Origin: Watersipora subatra
Taxonomy: Eukaryota; Bryozoa; Gymnolaemata; Cheilostomatida; Watersiporidae
Direction: 5' to 3'
Assembly (NCBI RefSeq): GCF_963576615.1
Contig: NC_088711.1
Span: forward strand, 38,312,621 to 38,376,620
Length of the DNA stretch: 64,000 bases
Positions 60,360 to 64,000 of the stretch are shown here, in pieces (within the stretch, counting starts at the first letter, position 1; every line of letters begins with the position of its first letter). Under the pieces are notes generated by a model, which did not search any database, had not been told where the DNA came from, and was given only the letters and a program-made list of their open reading frames with translations. The position numbers and the translations under genes are program-made.

Positions 60360-63300
60360 TAAAGCTCAACTTTGTCTAAGGTTTGATTAGAGCTTCTTAA
60401 GAACCTTCTAGAGCTGTCTATTCTTTAAGGAGAAAAGAGATGGCTATTTATAAAACTTAATGCATCCATTAAAAATACCTCAACCAAGTCAATATGAACT
60501 GTTCAGCACTCACTTTAGCAAAAAACTGAAGTTTCAATTCAACCACCAACTTGCATTAAATATGAAAAAAGCGGCTTAAAAGTTTCAACATCATAGAGAT
60601 TCTGTAAGTTCTCTCGAATGACGAAACCTAATTAGCATTCAGTTTCCATTTCCAGCTTCACCACCTCTTGTCGCAAACAGAATCACAGTTTAGATTGATT
60701 GATATTTAATTAATGTATGGGCCAGTATGGCCTGTAGTTCTGATATAATTGAGTGATTATACATTAATTTATGATCTGTCAGCAACCTTGTTATTGGCGT
60801 CAGTCTCCGGCATCTAGTAATCTTAGTATCCAAGGTCATCAGTTTTATGATACAAAATAACAATAGCATAGACATTTGACTATCTGCCTTAAGTGGATGC
60901 TTATAGATAACATCTAGAACATTTTTAGAACTTATAACTAAAGAGGCATCGGTTATACAGATCACACCCACAGATTACCACTAAAACTATTTTCATCCAG
61001 GTACCAAAACAGATATCATACGCTGCAATGTTTATTGCTACTTGAATATACAGTATATAAAATATGCATCTATTAATTTTAAATATTTATGAAAAAAGCA
61101 CAAAGTTTTCTTGGTAGTATTTGTACACAAAAGTATCACATTCTGACCCTGGTAGCTGGTGGTCATAATAACTGGTTTTTTTAAAAATGGGAATAGCCAC
61201 ACATGTTATGTTACTCATATGAGTAAAAAAAACCAAGTTTGCTGACCCTTTTAGCTGCGGTTTTTAGATATGCATAAAAGTCATTTGAACAATACTAAAC
61301 AAAATTCATTAAAACTGCATATTTGAAAGATTAAAAAATTCAAATGGTTTTATTTTAGAGTGATCAGTGTAGAAAACATAAACTGATACAGTTAAAAAGA
61401 TAAGTACATCTCTGTTAATGAACTTAATGTCTCTATTACAAATATCTCAGTCAAGCCTACATGAGCTGCTTCACGTCTACTTCAGCAAAACAAATACTAA
61501 AATTTTATAATTTTAATATTGATGAGCATAGAGCATAGAGTTGGTGCTAAACTACTAAACTTGTATACAAGCAGGTCAACTTACATTATAACAGTTAGAA
61601 GCAGTTTGAGCACACTTTCGTCAGCATTTAAGTAACATGCATCGCCATTTTTACAAAAACAAGTTGTTTTAATTTTTAAGCTGATTTGGTTATAGTAAAT
61701 TAAGAGTATCTTTTTATTTTGACTTCAAACTTTCAACCAGAAAATCCGCCATTTTCTGGTATTTAAAAAAAACAGATTAGTTATAATAAGAAAGCAAAAT
61801 ATAATTAATCTTCAGCTAGTATATGATAATTATAGCGTTTAGCTGTCATATTATTGTAAGAATAGTATATTCACATGTGATTTAACATAGCTATGTGGAG
61901 AGTGTCAAGAAATAATTAGATTACATTTTAACCAATAGATGACTTTTTACTTTACATGCAATAGCTATCTATAACCTTAACTCTAACTAAAGATATATTT
62001 ATAGATACAGTAGTAATAGGTACAGCAGTTATAGGTACAGTAGTTATAGGTAATAGGTAGTTGTGTGTGTGTGCGCGCGCGCGTGCATACACACAATACA
62101 TGAAGACATACATGTCAACAATGTTGAAAAAAACAATGTAAATTTACAACGTTTCAGGCTCAAACGAATTGAAGTTATTGGAGTTGTCCTATTATTGTAG
62201 AGACAAATGATAATGAAATTGATATTCTAGGCACGGTCAAGTTCATGAAACTCATAATATTGAACAATTTTGCATTTTCTAAAACATTGTACCAAGTATT
62301 CTGTTGTTACAATGTTGATGCATCGGCAGTATTGATTGAATGCAGACGTCGACATTCTTAGAACACTCATAAAACTGTATCAATGGCATTGATGTATATT
62401 TCCTGTTTCACCATATTGATGGCAAAAAAGAATATTCTTCTGAAAGATATCTATACTAAGACTTGTGTACTATCAATTGTGTATTTCAGCTTCAGCTCAT
62501 CACTTTACAAAATCTTTGAACATTCTGAATTATCCGAAACTTGCTCATTTCTGCATTTGTTTTCCAGGTCTCAAAGACCTGCTCAAGCTGCGCCCCGAAT
62601 ATTTGTATTTATCCTTCCACACATGACAAACATTGCTTTTTATTCTGTGACACAAACATACTACATCTATCATTGTATGTTTCAGTTTATGATCTTTCTG
62701 TTACTACAACCTCCAGTTCACTATCCCTATTCCTCTGCAATACTATTAGATTACTAACTTTTAAAACATGTTTGTCCAACTCAATAATTACCTATTTCTG
62801 TCTATTCATTTTTCTTCTTTTAGACATATAATATAATAATAATATAATATAATAAAAACATAATTTTGTTGATTATTACTAATAGCAATAAAAACTATAC
62901 ATTACATACCACTTTTTGTCTATGGCCTGTGTGTTTTGACACGGTATATACTAACAGTAGCAGTAATGTGGTTGATGCTAAACAGGCTTTGTATTAAAGG
63001 CTGTTCAACATTACATTGCCTTGGCGGTATATTGCCAAAGCAGAAGCAGTATTAGAATTCTGTATAGCAAAACATAATGGCAACATTATAGCCTTTTTAT
63101 GAGCTACGATGAACATAAAAACGCATGAAAATATATCGATCTTGAAAAACATGTTAGGAAATGCTTCATGTAGATAAGATCTAGGTATAGCAGAACTTGA
63201 AGACCATAACTTGATATGACAATAAGGCCAGTTCACACTACATTGCTGTATGTCAGAGTTGTTCTCTCAGTGATAATTCATGAATTATGTGCACTATAAA

Positions 63301-64000
63301 CTGATGGCATTGTCAAGGTAAGGTCAAGGTGAGGTGCATACATCAATTAAGATTTAAGCTGTCAAACGTTTTTAATAGTTCGCACAGCATCCACAACAGC
63401 CTGCGCAATGTGCACACTTCGGGGATGGTGATTAGCCGTCGTAGATTGCTCGACCTACACATATATTGTATATCTTGATCATTACTAGTATTGGCTAGTA
63501 TTTCATTGTTTCCAAGAGCACATTGTATAATGAGAATGTTATATTATGGACTGGTCATTGAAGTAAACGCGGATGGGTTTGTGGGAATGTGAACATTGTT
63601 ATCACAGATGATCACTGAAGGATTGTGTGATTAATACGGACATGCAGTGATAGAGTGTGTACCAGCCTTTAAGGAATAGCTCAACATCTGCAGAAGCTTC
63701 TTGGAAACTCACTTCAGATCAGCATGGAAACTCAATGGGGTGGAGAGGCTGCCGCCAGCTGCCCGCACCAACAAACTTCTGACATTCTCTTATTATCAAC
63801 ACTGATCTTTTTAAACTAAGTCACTGAGTAGAGCTCAAACTTCTATCTTGGTACAAGTTTTGATCCTGACAACCTTCACTCTATTAGTGATGGTATTTTA
63901 TATATCTTATATGAGCTGCTTTTTATGACTTTAGCCCTTTCTACCTGTTATATTAATAATTTGAGAGGGTGTATGTCACATCACTGCTGTCATTACTGGT
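60360..64000 (+). repeat. segmental duplication block, copy 3 (runs off the window)
   Basis: Matches 40965-43068 and 46434-48090 in order, without the hAT insertion. The last 300 bases also match the inverse of 20.2-20.5 kb. If the match continues, another rhodanese exon 3 would lie about 0.9 kb beyond the window end. No gene is supported inside. Confidence 0.8.
62059..62099. repeat. alternating (TG)n(CG)n tract
   Basis: TGTGTGTGTGTGCGCGCGCG followed by CGTGCATACACACA is strictly alternating purine-pyrimidine and Z-DNA-prone. It lies where copy 2 has its CA/GC-rich tract. Confidence 0.85.

Noticed and set aside
62383-62831. Open frames in block copy 3
   Set aside because: They are rich in Phe, Leu and Ser as expected for random AT-rich DNA, and the matching part of copy 2 (about 46590-47030) does not keep the frames.

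Overview
This is an AT-rich, intron-containing animal nuclear sequence. Split genes with GT-AG introns, AATAAA signals, Ty3/gypsy, non-LTR, hAT, Tigger and Harbinger-like transposons, tRNA-derived SINEs and long-TIR MITEs all point to a metazoan, most likely a marine invertebrate (lophotrochozoan-like). I cannot name the species from the sequence alone. Host genes are few. Most of the window is repeats and old segmental duplications.

Layout. 1-5.2 kb: the decayed 3' part of a gypsy-type element. 5.48-10.10 kb: a complete gypsy element with matching 151-bp LTRs and a 5-bp target duplication (CAATA), inserted into a 21-bp minisatellite; its pol is broken by one frameshift. 11.1-12.4 kb: an internally deleted Tigger/pogo element. 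13.4-14.1 kb: a diverged minisatellite. 14.83-19.44 kb: a three-exon gene for a single-domain rhodanese (173 aa), with nested MITEs in intron 2. 20.5-22.4 kb: a Harbinger-like MITE (TAA duplication) and a long-TIR MITE. 22.6-24.3 kb: a 67-bp satellite of 24 units that runs out of the 3' end of a tRNA-derived SINE.

29-32.4 kb and 50.3-53.7 kb form an inverted duplication. Each copy holds one complete four-exon gene for a small secreted Gly/Arg/Ser/Phe-rich repeat protein, with TATA box, non-coding leader exon, signal-peptide exon, repeat exon and poly(A) signal. A third, decayed copy of the repeat exon lies at 58.2-58.7 kb. Another duplicated block occurs at 41-49.4 kb and again, in direct orientation, at 60.4-64 kb. 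Part of it (47.9-49.4 kb) is an inverted copy of the rhodanese exon 3 region at 19-20.4 kb. Comparing these copies reveals empty sites: one hAT element nested in another (43.07-46.43 kb) is absent from the 62.2-kb copy, and the Harbinger-like MITE at 20.5 kb is absent from the 63.7-kb copy. At 55.2-57.0 kb lies a 5'-truncated non-LTR retrotransposon with an open reverse-transcriptase frame.

No prokaryotic system, CRISPR array or rRNA is present, and I see no functional tRNA gene. The most noteworthy items are the duplicated secreted Gly-rich gene family, the satellite seeded at a SINE tail, the nested hAT pair with empty-site proof, and the duplicated orphan rhodanese exon. All homology statements come from reading the sequence by eye; no alignment or database search was run.
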